Positions 1 to 10,870 of a DNA stretch of 64,000 nt are shown here, piece after piece (within the stretch, counting starts at the first letter, position 1; the number at the start of each line of letters is the position of its first letter). The position numbers and the translations under genes were made by a program. A model generated the notes under the pieces. The model did no database searches, was not told the DNA's origin, and worked only from the letters and a program-made list of their open reading frames with translations. Source of the DNA: Molanna angustata (taxonomy: Eukaryota > Arthropoda > Insecta > Trichoptera > Molannidae); the NCBI GenBank assembly GCA_963576475.1, contig OY754978.1, forward strand, positions 3,149,364 through 3,213,363, given 5' to 3'.

Positions 1-167
1 ATTAAATTTTTACGTTTGAGAAGCAATTGGACCTAATATATCATTTTTTATGTTTGAAGTGTGTTGCATTAGCTTGTCACAAGATCTTATTTGGTAAAAA
101 TCATGTCTGTGGGAGAAAACAAGAATTAAATAAAAATAACGAAATAAAATATGGTTCAATTTCTTAC

Positions 168-425
168 ATATTCAAATCTGTCCTTGCATAGCTGCGCCAG
201 GATGTTGAGAAAGCCGAGAGCGGTGAACCAGGCGACCCAAAGGACGACCTCGTCCATGTACTGGACGTTGATGACGCCGAAAACAAAGATGAACTTGTAG
301 AAGACAAAGTTCCAGAACTTGTCCTTGACCTGCTGCCGCTCGGAGACCCTCAACTCGCCGAAGACGAGCCTCTGGATGGACTGGCCCAGGACGAACAGGC
401 AGCAGTACGCCATGTTGATCATTGT
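168..425 (-). CDS. AMFR: AMFR/gp78 E3 ubiquitin ligase, coding exon 2 (partial gene)
   Basis: AMFR/gp78 is a multi-spanning ER-membrane RING ubiquitin ligase of ER-associated degradation. This 86-codon exon covers about residues 98-183. It contains hydrophobic spans near NMAYCCLFVLG, FYKFIFVFGVINV and VVLWVAWFTALGFL, and the family hallmark stretches FGELRVSERQ, KDKFWNF and LCKDRFEY, which closely match vertebrate AMFR as I know it. The acceptor is tcttccacag before ACA at 425; the donor is gtaaga after TAT at 168. Both ends are phase 0. The spacing from exon 1 CIW to VFG is 23 residues, as in the vertebrate protein. The RING, CUE and VIM parts lie beyond the left edge. The exon is more GC-rich than its surroundings, as expected of real coding sequence. 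The 88-codon open frame running to 156 overreads the donor. Confidence 0.93.
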
Positions 426-430
426 CTGTG

Positions 431-933
431 GAAGAAGACATTAAGGAAATCAGTATTATAAAAGTAATTCATAAATGATACAAAAGAGAAAGGCAATCAT
501 GGTTTCACTTGGTTCGCAAATCCAAGCCCACGAGCACAGGCGACCAGAGAACCAGCCAGAATAGGCGAGCCACATGAGCTTGCGACCATGTATGCGGGCT
601 TAAGGGGTCCCTTTATGAGTCGAGTCATAATCACCCACCAACCTCCGACTGATACTCCACTCCCCTGCGCAACCAAATCCAATAGGACGCGGACAATGCT
701 GTTTTTATCACCCTATTCAAAAGTGCTTTTATTTTACCCCTAAGCAGACCTAGGTCCATAAAGTAATAAAAGTCATTATTTTTTACGTGTTTTTTTTATT
801 TCTTATACCATTTTGCGTAATAACCAATTTCCTTGCAATAGTTAAATATATTAAATATATAGCTATACTTACTTAAATAATCTTTAAAAAGGTTAATAAT
901 ATAATGTATTAATTAATGTTACATTATAAATAT
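431..933. other. Intronic sequence with a GC-richer unclassified patch
   Basis: The patch at about 497-690 is GC-richer than its flanks and open for 61 codons on the minus strand. I do not recognise the product; it is most likely an interspersed-repeat relic. The rest is AT-rich intron. Confidence 0.4.
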
Positions 934-1072
934 GATGAGTGATGGCAGAGCGATTAGTGCACTGAGTGAATTCAGTGGTCGCGAGTTCAAATCCTACCGC
1001 GATCGATTCCGTTCACCTATAGCACAAGCATTTATGCTTTATTTAGGGACATATTCATCCTTTAATAAAAAA
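934..1072 (+). repeat. tRNA-derived SINE, family A (degenerate copy)
   Basis: It carries a box A-like gatggcagagcgattagtgc and a box B-like ggtcgcgagttcaaatcc, then the shared body 'cacctatagcacaagcattta' and an A-rich tail. The same unit recurs at 9390, 20902, 40864, 42644 and 51951. This copy has a shortened body. Confidence 0.8.
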
Positions 1073-1272
1073 ATACACTTTAAACTGTTGGTTCTGTAGA
1101 TCTATAAATTAAATATTATAATGATGTTGATATTTTCCAATTTTGTTATAACAAATATCGAAAAATGACACGAAGTAAACTAGTTTCGGATGATTGAGTG
1201 GTAGCCTTATGTGGCAGACACCTTCATGACCTTCATTTACCTCTTTGTTCTTCCTACCCCTTTTATCTCCAA

Positions 1273-1983
1273 TCAAACAAGACCCTCTTCTTCTTCTTCA
1301 GCCTGTTTTTTTTCTACCCTTGATCCTCCACAACTCCCTGTCTTGGCCACACTGCATCTATCTCCCTCCGGCACATTTCTTAATGTCATCAGACCACCTT
1401 GCCTGGCGTCTACCGACACCTCTTCGGCTTGTTCTCGGTCTCCATTAACGATCTTTTTGGTCCATCGTGAATCCTGGAATCTGACAATATGCCCAGCCCA
1501 GCTCCACTTAAGACCAGCGACCCTTTCCGCTGCATCAGCTACTTTGGTTCTCTCTCTCATCATGACATTCTGAATTCTGTCCCTTATTGAAATACCCAGC
1601 AACATTATCTTCATAGCTCTCTGTGTCACTAACAGCTTGTGCATTATTCGTTTCGTTAGGACCGATGTTTCCATTCCATAAGTAAGCACTGGGAGAATAC
1701 ATGCATCGAATAGCTTCTTTTTCAAATAATGGGAGCATTTACGGGATTTCAGAATGTATGATAATTTCCCAAAAGCTGCCCAGGCAAGGCCACGTCTTCT
1801 CTCTATTTCTGCCTCTTGATTTTCTTTGGCAAGCATCACGGTTTGGCTTAGATATATGTATCTGTCTATTCTTTCAATTTGCACTCCATCTATTATGACG
1901 GGGAAGGACTCTTCTGCGTTACTCGTCATGTTGCTCTTGGAGATCTGTGTGCCGATAACGCACGTGCGGAAAGTGCACGCCAC
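1273..1983 (-). mobile_element. Non-LTR retrotransposon relic, RTE-like reverse transcriptase C-terminus
   Basis: A 236-codon open frame matches the post-catalytic part of RTE-like LINE polymerases. It has a thumb-region motif YIYLSQTVMLAKENQEAEIE followed by RRRGLAWAAFGKL, then LPVLTYGMETSVLT, a QRAMKIMLLG segment and the C-terminal LKWSWAGHIVRFQDSRWTKKI. The catalytic FADD region is missing, so this is a 5'-truncated dead copy. The last 60 or so residues are degenerate. Clade assignment is from memory of family motifs. Confidence 0.75.
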
Positions 1984-2171
1984 CTTGTATAAAGGAATAA
2001 TCCCAATTATTATATAATGAACATTATATTTATTTCCATATTATACTGTTAACAATTTCTATATAATAAAATGAGGCAATATTTCAATGAAAACAGCATC
2101 ATCTCAGTTAAATAATTCATATAAAAACAGTAATTTTCATAGAATAATATAATTGAGTCATCTACCAAACC

Positions 2172-3097
2172 ATAGACACCAGTGGCGGCTCTTCGTAAAG
2201 GGCTCATGGGCTCAGCCCTCCCAAACACTTTGTTCAAAAGATTCCAAAAAATGTATGTAATTAAATTTTGAGAACACATTAAGTATTTTTCTAATTAATG
2301 TTTGCCGTCTTACGCCTGTAGTATATTTAGCGAAAGTATTTAAATCTACCTGCTTTGTAAAGCAAGCAAGATTCTATGAAATATTTCATTCCTCGGGCAC
2401 AGTCGACTTATGCCCGGAGAACCCATACAATTCACGCGACCGCCCGCTGCCGCCGCAGCTCGCCGTACACGCTGAGAGTATGCCGATTTCCAACAAGACG
2501 GGGCAGTGCCCGCGAAGGGTTATAGTACCTACCTATATTTTCATTCATTCATATTTTGTTGTACATTGCGATGGTCGAACGCTTGGTAATCAGTTGCAAT
2601 TCCTTAGGGCTAACAATAATCGATATCGTAATATTAAACAGTTTAAACTATAAATCATCCGAAATATATTAGTATTATTTTTTAATTAATTGATATCATA
2701 ATATTGCAAAAACTAAAAAAAAAAATCAAAAATGATTTCAGACATAAAATGTATAAAATCAGGAAGCAGTCTTGCGGCTGTTGCCAGAAGTTTTTTTTTT
2801 CAATATTGTATGATCAAAATTTATTAGCTGTCACAAATTATTTTACAATTTATTGATGCATTTTATTATAAACGTTATTAAAAACCAATCAAATACAGCA
2901 TAAATGATCATGTTCACGTTTTAATTTCCGATAGACAAAAGAATTATGGAAAACACTGACAATTTTAATATACGAAAATAATATGGTGTCACATATCTGC
3001 TTTCTGATTCCTGTTGTAAGTTAATTTCTCTTGTAGGTAAAATTATAATTTTGAGCCCTTCTAAGATTTAAGGTCATCAGCCGCCACTGATAGACAC
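2172..3097. mobile_element. Non-autonomous hAT element (MITE), 2180-3089, with 8-bp target duplication
   Basis: The left end is CAGTGGCGGCT at 2180 and the right end is AGCCGCCACTG ending at 3089, a perfect 11-bp terminal inverted repeat. A further inverted match follows inside (AAGGGCTCA against TGAGCCCTT). The flanks are an exact duplication, atagacac, at 2172-2179 and 3090-3097. CAGTG-type ends with 8-bp duplications fitting nTnnnnAn are diagnostic of hAT. The 910-bp interior has no transposase; its GC-rich block at about 2400-2520 is the only unusual part. Confidence 0.9.
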
Positions 3098-3486
3098 TAA
3101 TACATAAATTATAAATCTATTAAATCAATAAGAACTCACGTTTTCCTTGAAGCTTTTTATAAAATACTTGTCTGTGTCACTAAGTAAACTATATAATAAG
3201 AATTGTTACAATATTATAGTTTTCAGAGCTACAATATTATAGCTGGAGGCGGTTGGATGCGGTCAGCACAAGATAGAGAGCTGTTAGAGGTCTCAGTCGA
3301 GGGCCCATTACTCATTACTGGACGAAGGAGGGCAGACGAAGAAGATTATTTTCATATGGAAGGAAATTGACGTCTTCCACAAGGTGGACGCGCCATGGAG
3401 TAAACACTTACAGCGTTCTGTGTGATCCACGTGTGGTGATAAAAAACTAAAGGCAAGGTAACGCCAACTTCAAAAACTGATTTTTC
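3098..3486. other. Unassigned intron with possible LINE 3' relic
   Basis: The stretch at about 3240-3480 is GC-richer and reads like a decayed LINE 3' end, but no frame is intact enough to name. The rest is AT-rich. Confidence 0.3.
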
Positions 3487-3716
3487 GGCCTTCGTGGCTC
3501 ATTTGGTTAGGTATCTGACTGCTGATACGAAGGTCCCGGGTTCGATTCTCGGTGGAGACACAGTTTTTTTTTTTGTTTTCAGTCTGTATCTGTGAGACGA
3601 TTAATATCGTAAGTTTTCAGAATGTGACAACTTGTTATTGGGTGCGTGTTAAATTAATATTCGACATAGTACCTGTTAGTTGCCCGAGATATAATATAAA
3701 ATAAAAATAAAATAAA
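3487..3716 (+). repeat. tRNA-derived SINE, family B
   Basis: The tRNA-like head has gccttcgtggctcatttgg and the box B-like ggtcccgggttcgattc, then 'gtgagacgattaatatcgta', 'ttgttattgggtgcgtgtta' and an ATAAAA-rich tail. It is shared with 9141-9375 and, more decayed, 46308-46532. Confidence 0.8.
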
Positions 3717-3835
3717 TATTTTGCAACCGATGTGTTTTTTAGTCATGTATGTTGTGTAAGATGTAAAATTAACGTACTTTAAGTTAAATTAGGCAATTAT
3801 TTTATACTTTGAAGTGATTTTGTATTTATGCAACA

Positions 3836-4010
3836 TTAGTAAAATGTATGTAATAAGTAAAATGTAGATATGTTATTTGATCCTGTCCCGAGCACAAGTT
3901 TTTAAACTTTATTGGGACAGTGCCTATTGAAAAAAAAACTATTATAATTTAGATTTTTGTACTATTTGTATGTTTATATTATGTATACTTAATAAAAAAA
4001 AATATTTTTG
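3836..4010 (+). repeat. Retroelement 3' UTR fragment ending in AATAAA plus A tract
   Basis: It matches the minus-strand copy at 38410-38645: 'gatatgttatttgatcctg', 'gagcacaagtttttaaac', 'gggacagtgcctattgaaa', then AATAAAAAAAA. No coding part remains. Confidence 0.65.
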
Positions 4011-4081
4011 TCTGGATTAAAAAATTTTTATAAGTATTTTTATATACGGAAATCTGTTTTTTTTTTATTTATTTTTTCATC

Positions 4082-5395
4082 ACACAATGATGATAGTTTT
4101 CGCTCTATATTATGTAGGTAGGCACACAATCGAAATAATTTGTACAAATAACTAATTAACCACTACTTTAATAAACATCAGACAAAACAGACACATAGCT
4201 CACATTAAACAGTGACAATATACTTATGAACTGGGTAATGATAGTTTCCGCTCTACATACATTAGGTAGGCACACAATCAAGATACTTTGTACTAATAAC
4301 TAATTAACCACTACTTCAATAAACATCAGACAAAACAGACACATAGCTCACATTAAACAGTGACAATATACTTATGAACTGGATGATGATAGTTTCCGCT
4401 CTACATACATTAGGTAGGCACACAATCAAGATACTTTGTACTAATAACTAATTAACCACTACTTCAATAAACATCAGACAAAACAGACACATAGCTCACA
4501 TTAAACAGTGACAATATACTTATGAACTGGGTGATGATAGTTTCCGCTCTACATACATTAGGTAGGCACACAATCAAGATACTTTGTACTAATAACTAAT
4601 TAACCACTACTTCAATAAACATCAGACAAAACAGACACATAGCTCACATTAAACAGTGACAATATACTTATGAACTGGGTGATGATAGTTTCCTCTCTAC
4701 ATACATTAGGTAGGCACACAATCAAGATACTTTGTACTAATAACTAATTAACCACTACTTCAATAAACATCAGACAAAACAGACACATAACTCACATTAA
4801 ACAGTGACAATATACTTATGAACTGGGTGATGATAGTTTCCGCTCTACATACATTAGGTAGGCACACAATCAAGATACTTTGTACTAATAACTAATTAAC
4901 CACTACTTCAATAAACATCAGACAAAACAGACACATAGCTCACATTAAACAGTGACAATATACTTATGATCTGGGTGATGATAGTTTCCGCTCTACATAC
5001 ATTAGGTAGGCACACAATCAAGATACTTTGTACTAATAACTAATTAACCACTACTTCAATAAACATCAGACAAAACAGACACATAGCTCACATTAAACAG
5101 TGACAATATACTTATGAACTGGGTGATGATAGTTTCCTCTCTACATACATTAGGTAGGCACACAATCAAGATACTTTGTACTAATAACTAATTAACCACT
5201 ACTTCAATAAACATCAGACAAAACAGACACATAGCTCACATTAAACAGTGACAATATACTTATGAACTGGGTGATGATAGTTTCCTCTCTACATACATTA
5301 GGTAGGCACACAATCAAGATACTTTGTACTAATAACTAATTAACCACTACTTCAATAAACATCAGACAAAACAGACACATAGCTCACATTAAACA
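4082..5395 (+). repeat. 148-bp satellite/minisatellite, about 8.8 copies
   Basis: The landmark 'gatagttt' recurs at exactly 148-bp steps (positions 4095, 4243, 4391, 4539, 4687, 4835, 4983, 5131, 5279). The first copy is the most divergent and the last is cut at about 5395. Copies differ mainly at a site reading ccgctct or cctctct just after the landmark; the ctctct variant is in copies 5, 8 and 9. The AT-rich monomer shows no coding potential. Confidence 0.95.
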
Positions 5396-5659
5396 TGATC
5401 AATCAGGTCAAAATGACCGTCATAATATATCTTTCAACAAAATCGATTCCCGACGAGATTTGACATTTCAAATCATAGAGAAGAGGTTAGGTATAATATA
5501 TCAATGTCGTCAGGTGCGTAGATGTATTTTATATACCTAACTCGCATGCGTCCCTGATCAAATAAAAACATAATATATTTAATGTATTACTCAAAGCAAC
5601 GCAAACATACATAATACTGAATTTTCTAAGGTAGAGGCGTTCACTTTGTGAAAATTCAT
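5396..5659. other. AT-rich intron, nothing recognised
   Basis: I see no repeat partner or open frame here. Confidence 0.4.
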
Positions 5660-6465
<806 letters not shown>

Positions 6466-7018
6466 TGAATAGTTACAAATTTCATTAATAATTTTAAATG
6501 CGAATTATTTTAATGATTATCGTTGCGTACTCAGTGTCTGTGTTTGTTCCTTCCTTCCGTAATACGCGATGTATTAGGTACAATACATATTAGTTCATAT
6601 GTTTTCATTATAGCTTTTTTGCCTTTGTAGCTTTGTAGATAATTAAACAAATATATTGCGAACTGGCGGGCTAACTGCTATTAGGAAATTTCAGCAAAAA
6701 TGGCAATCTTTTCAGAGAGATTCAAAAGCAATTCATTCTGATATAACCAGGATATCGATTGTTATAGTTACAGCATATAACTGACCTAAATAAAATTAAT
6801 TATAATATTTATACACAGTTAAAGTATATATACAACGTTATAATACATTAAATTATATTGAGACAAGGTTAACAACGTGATGATATAATATTGGCAATGC
6901 AAATTAGACCTAGAGCTCGACAAGTCAGAGAATGCAGGTGACAGTTTTGTAATAAATGGGTTCAATTCAGAAGACGAATTATAATTTGAATGAAAATTTA
7001 AGTAATCGAATATTTTTA
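6466..7018. other. AT-rich intron; short LINE 3'-UTR-like patch
   Basis: The piece at about 6662-6692 (ggcgggctaactgctattag) resembles the minus-strand LINE tails at about 10198 and 29660. Nothing else was recognised. Confidence 0.4.
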
Positions 7019-7450
7019 CTATTGCATATGCGCAAACATTGGATTTTTTTCCCTGTCGGAATGCATTGTCACCTCAGATATAAGAATTGTGGCTTTTCAT
7101 TATTTACAAAAAAAAAAACAATTCTCTCAATAGATGGCGTTACAACAAAAATAAATAAAAATAATAAGAATGTTGTTCATAATTTCACACATAGATGGCT
7201 GTAGTAAAAATCCTTATTTTCAAACGAAAAGAATTTCAGTACTGCAATATATAGAACTTTCAAAAATTGAATTGATAGGGATCTCATTAAAAAGGCATAA
7301 TTGGTGAACGTTACGCAAGCGCATAAAGTGATCACGTAAACCAGCCGATGACAGGTCGTAAGCCCTATAGGTGTCTTGATTTCCCGGTTCTCCTACAGTA
7401 AAATATTCCAACTTCGTCTCTATTGAGATAATTAAAAATCTGTTAAAGAA
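7019..7450 (+). repeat. Interspersed repeat RF1
   Basis: It shares 'gtgatcacgtaaaccagc', 'gatgacaggtcgtaagccc' and 'cgtctctattgaga' with copies at 38815-39175 and 39383-39545. The first half ('tagatggcgttac') also matches 38165-38395. Unclassified; no coding frame. Confidence 0.65.
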
Positions 7451-7593
7451 AATTTAAGTCGTTAAAAACTAAAATTTATAGGTATATTTAAATTAAATCC
7501 ATTCTATAATACACTAGTGACGATCTTTTTTCATTATAATATAGTCGAGATATCAACGTTTTCGATTATTTAATCATTTTAATTGACTGTTTT

Positions 7594-7870
7594 TTTTTAT
7601 ATTTTCTTCCTTATTGAATATAGGTATGAAATTCTTCCTTATTGAATATAGGTATGAAATTCGCGGAAGCTTAGGAGTGACAGGCATTAACAACAAATTA
7701 GAAGAAAGACAATTGAGATGGTATGGTCACATATTAAGAAGACCCGAGGATCACATTGTGAACCAGGCTATGGCCGTAGATATCCCCCGACCAACGGATA
7801 GGGGAAGACCAAAAATACTGCCCAACAGTCTTCATCGACGATAAGTTGGGAAGAGGCCAGGAAGAAGAAA
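7594..7870 (+). mobile_element. LINE relic, RTE-like C-terminal fragment
   Basis: The frame contains LEERQLRWYGHILRRPEDH and a GRPK motif, the signature C-terminus of RTE-like non-LTR polymerases. A short direct duplication (attcttccttattgaatata) marks the left side. The fragment is truncated at both ends. Confidence 0.7.
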
Positions 7871-8143
7871 GAAGTGAGATTATAAGTTTCACAACGTGCA
7901 AAACGCTGGTTTTAAATTAAATAAAAACAGCGAATATGTAATTTCACAAATATTGTACCTAATTACGTGTGATAATAATAATAGTAGAAGAGCTAGCGAC
8001 TGCCAGACTTAACCACGTCATTATGTATAGCGGGCCCTATAATATTTATACTCATACTTACGTCATAGTATAAGGAAAGATGTTTTATTTTGTTAAAGGA
8101 TCCCACAACAGGTAACAGCGATTGGATAATATGGACCCAGCCT
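7871..8143. other. Intron, nothing recognised
   Basis: AT-rich, without repeat partner or frame. Confidence 0.35.
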
Positions 8144-8299
8144 CCCTAGACAACATGCCATTTAAGCTAAGCGTTATATCGCTAAGCGATAGTAAATGTA
8201 TGGAATTGGTGGCTATGACATCACGCGACAGCCACCAATTTCATACATTTCTATCGCTTAGCGATATAACGCTTTGCTTTAATGACATGTTGTCTAGGG
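8144..8299. mobile_element. Palindromic MITE-like element
   Basis: The arms CCCTAGACAACATG (from 8144) and CATGTTGTCTAGGG (to 8299) continue inward as an almost complete palindrome (gttatatcgctaagcgata on both sides) with a short centre near 8220. The second and penultimate positions allow a TA target, as for Tc1/mariner, but the boundary is ambiguous. Confidence 0.7.
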
Positions 8300-8390
8300 G
8301 GGCTGAGCAGTGGTGGCTTTCGGAGACTTAACAGCCTTGGCTTTCGGAGACTTAACAGCCTTGGCTTTCGGAGACTTAACAGCCTTCAAA
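8300..8390 (-). pseudogene. Histone H1 tail-like 24-bp tandem repeat (fragment)
   Basis: Three near-identical 24-bp units at about 8312-8386 read on the minus strand as KAVKSPKA repeated three times. Lysine/alanine-rich SPKA repeats are typical of linker-histone H1 C-terminal tails. A stop follows almost at once, inside the adjacent palindromic MITE, and no globular domain is visible upstream. It may be a captured or processed H1 fragment, or a coincidental minisatellite. Confidence 0.4.
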
Positions 8391-9140
8391 GTGTTGAAAA
8401 TTGCTATCAACACGTCAGTCATACCTACATAGTATGTAGCGTTAGGCCTCGCTCACATTGGATGCGTTTTCGTACGAATTTCGCTCGTGCGTAAACGTAC
8501 GTAAATGCACGAACGATCCCGATACTTGATGTTCTATGAGAGTGCTCACACTGGATGCGAGTTGGTCGTACGTGATCGTACGTAGTCGTACTTGTGGTCG
8601 TACGTATACGCACGAATTGTTACGACGTCTGAGTTCGCTCATGGACATGCTCACATTGGATACGTTTACGTACGAAATTCAGTCGTCCGAATACGTACGA
8701 AAACGTCGAAAACGCACGAATAATCCCGTTCCTTTGAGCACTATGAGAGTGCTCACACTGGGTGCGAGTTAGTCGTACGTTGACGTGCGTATAGTTCCGA
8801 CATACGAATTCGATCCAAACTTGTTTGGATATTTTGCTCCGTTCGTACTTTGATTACACATAAATGGATACAGAAAATTTTGTTTTTGGACACAAATGTT
8901 TATGAGATTTCTGATTACGTTATGCAATTTGATCCGAATTCAAATAACTAAATATTTTTTTATGACTTGGTATTTTTATCTTTGTAAACTGTTATTTTAA
9001 ATTTCTCTTCATGTGTTGTTACCTGTTTTTTATAATTTGCTTACCCCAAGGTTTTGTGATGTTTTGTGCTATGTGAAGAGAATATGTTATTATAAAATGT
9101 TATAAACAAGATAATTTTGTCTATATATATTACAATTGTC

Positions 9141-9375
9141 GGCTTTCGTTGCTCAGTTGGTTGGGTATCTGACTGCTGATCCAAAGGTCCCGGGTTCGAT
9201 TCCCGGTGGAGGCACAGTTTTTAATTGTGTTTTCAGTCTGGATCTGTGAGACGACTAATATCGTAAGTCTCCAGAATGTGGCAACTTGTTATTGGGTGCG
9301 TGTTAAATAAATATTTGACATAGTATCTGTTAGTTGCCCGAGAAGAAATATTAAATAAATTAATAAATAAATAAA
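9141..9375 (+). repeat. tRNA-derived SINE, family B
   Basis: The best-preserved copy of the family: box B ggtcccgggttcgattcccg, body 'gtgagacgactaatatcgta', tail of TTAAATAAAT repeats. It is nested in the CGTACG-rich element. Confidence 0.88.
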
Positions 9376-9389
9376 TGGGAATAAAATTA

Positions 9390-9575
9390 GATGGGTCGAT
9401 GGCAGAGCGGTTAGCGCGCTGGTCTAGTAATCCAGTGGTCGCGAGTTCGAATCCTACCTCAACCGATTTCGTTCACCTATAGCACAAGCATTTATTTTCT
9501 TATTTTAGGGAACGTAGGAAGATGTATATGTACTTGTTTAACAAGGACATATTCATTTTTATCTAAAAAAAAAAA
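9390..9575 (+). repeat. tRNA-derived SINE, family A
   Basis: The head is gatggcagagcggttagcgc with box B gcgagttcgaatcc; the 3' body is 'gggaacgtaggaagatgtat' and 'acaaggacatattcattttt', then A11. The anticodon-loop-like part ctagtaa would give AGT, hinting at a tRNA-Thr-like ancestor (inference). Confidence 0.9.
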
Positions 9576-9932
9576 TTGTCTAACCCACAGAGAGGCTGTG
9601 CTGTGCTGTGCCTTGTGTGATAGTTTTGTATGCACGGTAGCTTTGTTGTGATTGATACCTATTATGTTTATGTGTATTGTTTGTTATCCGTGTACCAAAT
9701 CTTAAATACATAAAATTGTATGACCAGCATCGTACGTCGACGTACGATCAAATTCGTATCAAAAATCGGAGAAAGCCGTATCTAGTGCGCGCACTCGACC
9801 AGTATCGTACGTATACGTACGATGCGAATTCGTATCCAATGTGAGCAAGCCAGTGCGCGCACTCGATTCGTACGACCAGCATCGTACGTTTACGTACGAC
9901 CAAATTCGTATCCAATGTGAGCGGGCCCTTAT

Positions 9933-10404
9933 AGTATCAAGTGTGATATTTTTAAATATTTACTACAAATGACTAATAGAAATCACGGCTTCCATTGACA
10001 GACACATTTAAGAACATGACAAATTATTACTTATTTTAAAAAAAAATGTCAAAAAAATTATCGTGTAGGTACCAAAACAACAAAATACTAATTTCCTATC
10101 GTAAAATTATCTATTTTAGGTAAAGTTCAATATCCAAAATAATTTTTTATTTATTTTATACATCTTCTTGTACATAATATAAACAAATATAATTGTACAC
10201 TGGCGGGCTTATTGCCACTAGGCAATTTCTTCCAACCAACCAGATAACAAAGTATGACAACATTGTGTATGTACAACAGCAAATAAAAAAGAGTAAAAGA
10301 AATCAAATAAAATACGTATAACACTTAAATACTATTAAACAAAAAAAAAAAATATAATTCATAGCAATAAAAAGGATATGGTAAGGACAGGAGAGGAAAT
10401 CGGG
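9933..10404 (-). mobile_element. AT-rich intron, then 3' UTR of the adjacent LINE
   Basis: About 10190-10404 is the 3' UTR of the minus-strand LINE that follows, with the recurring tail 'ggcgggcttattgccactag' and 'gcaatttcttcc', also seen near 29660. The left part is featureless. Confidence 0.55.
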
Positions 10405-10870
10405 ATCAGGTGTTCAAGGATAAATATTCCTTCTTTAGTTTTTTCTTGAAAATACAAAGTGAGTTAGACGACGCAATATCCAGACTAAGGCTATTCCATA
10501 ATCTTGCTGATTGTACTTCGAACGAAGAGCTGAGAAATTCTGTATTATGGATAGGTATGGATAGTGTTGTACGTTCAGCAGATCGGAGTGGAAGTCCATG
10601 ATTGGATAAATAAGTGAATTTGCTTTTTAGGTACTGTGGTAGGTTTGGGTTCGAGAGAATATTGTACAATAGTGACAAAATGTGTATATTGCACCGCTGG
10701 CGTATCCTGGGCCAACAAAGAAGATTGCGGTAAGGTGATATGCGATCAAATTTTTTCAACCCAAAGATGAATCTGATACATATATTCTGAAGACGTTCAA
10801 GTTTATTGAGATGCATAATTCTTCTTCTTCCTATTTTATGTAGACCTTTGGGTGAGTTTTTATACAAACC
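10405..10870 (-). mobile_element. Non-LTR retrotransposon C-terminal fragment (jockey/CR1-group-like)
   Basis: The 153-codon frame contains LERLQNICIRFIFGLKKFDR, then RQRCNIHILSLLYNIL and, near the end, SARLWNSLSLDI followed by FKKKLKKEYLSL. This is the standard tail of jockey/CR1-group reverse transcriptases. No catalytic residues are present. A second, frameshifted copy lies at 35600-35835. The start of this fragment (right side) runs into the tandem repeat, which was seeded from it. Confidence 0.75.

Larger units (their letters stand above)
8447..9932. mobile_element. Terminal-inverted-repeat DNA element with CGTACG-rich subterminal arrays
   Basis: The left end reads CTCGCTCACATTGGATGCG and the right end, reversed, CCCGCTCACATTGGATACG. 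Both ends are packed with CGTACG palindromes (eight in 8440-8790 and about seven in 9720-9905) and repeat 'gctcacattggat'-type motifs. There is no transposase. SINEs B and A are inserted at 9141-9375 and 9390-9575. The superfamily is probably hAT from the end sequence, but I could not fix a target duplication. Confidence 0.75.

Noticed and set aside
172..441. Alternative minus-strand frame across the AMFR exon
   Set aside because: It is a shadow of the true exon; the in-phase AMFR frame explains the sequence and the splice sites.
1211..1573. Plus-strand 120-codon frame
   Set aside because: Antisense shadow of the RTE-like LINE fragment at 1273-1983.
4082..5395. CRISPR-like regular repeat spacing
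   Set aside because: The whole 148-bp unit is repeated without variable spacers; it is a tandem satellite in a eukaryotic genome.
9390..9470. A functional tRNA gene
   Set aside because: The tRNA-like part is the head of a dispersed SINE with body and A-rich tail, found six times; folding of the anticodon arm is imperfect.
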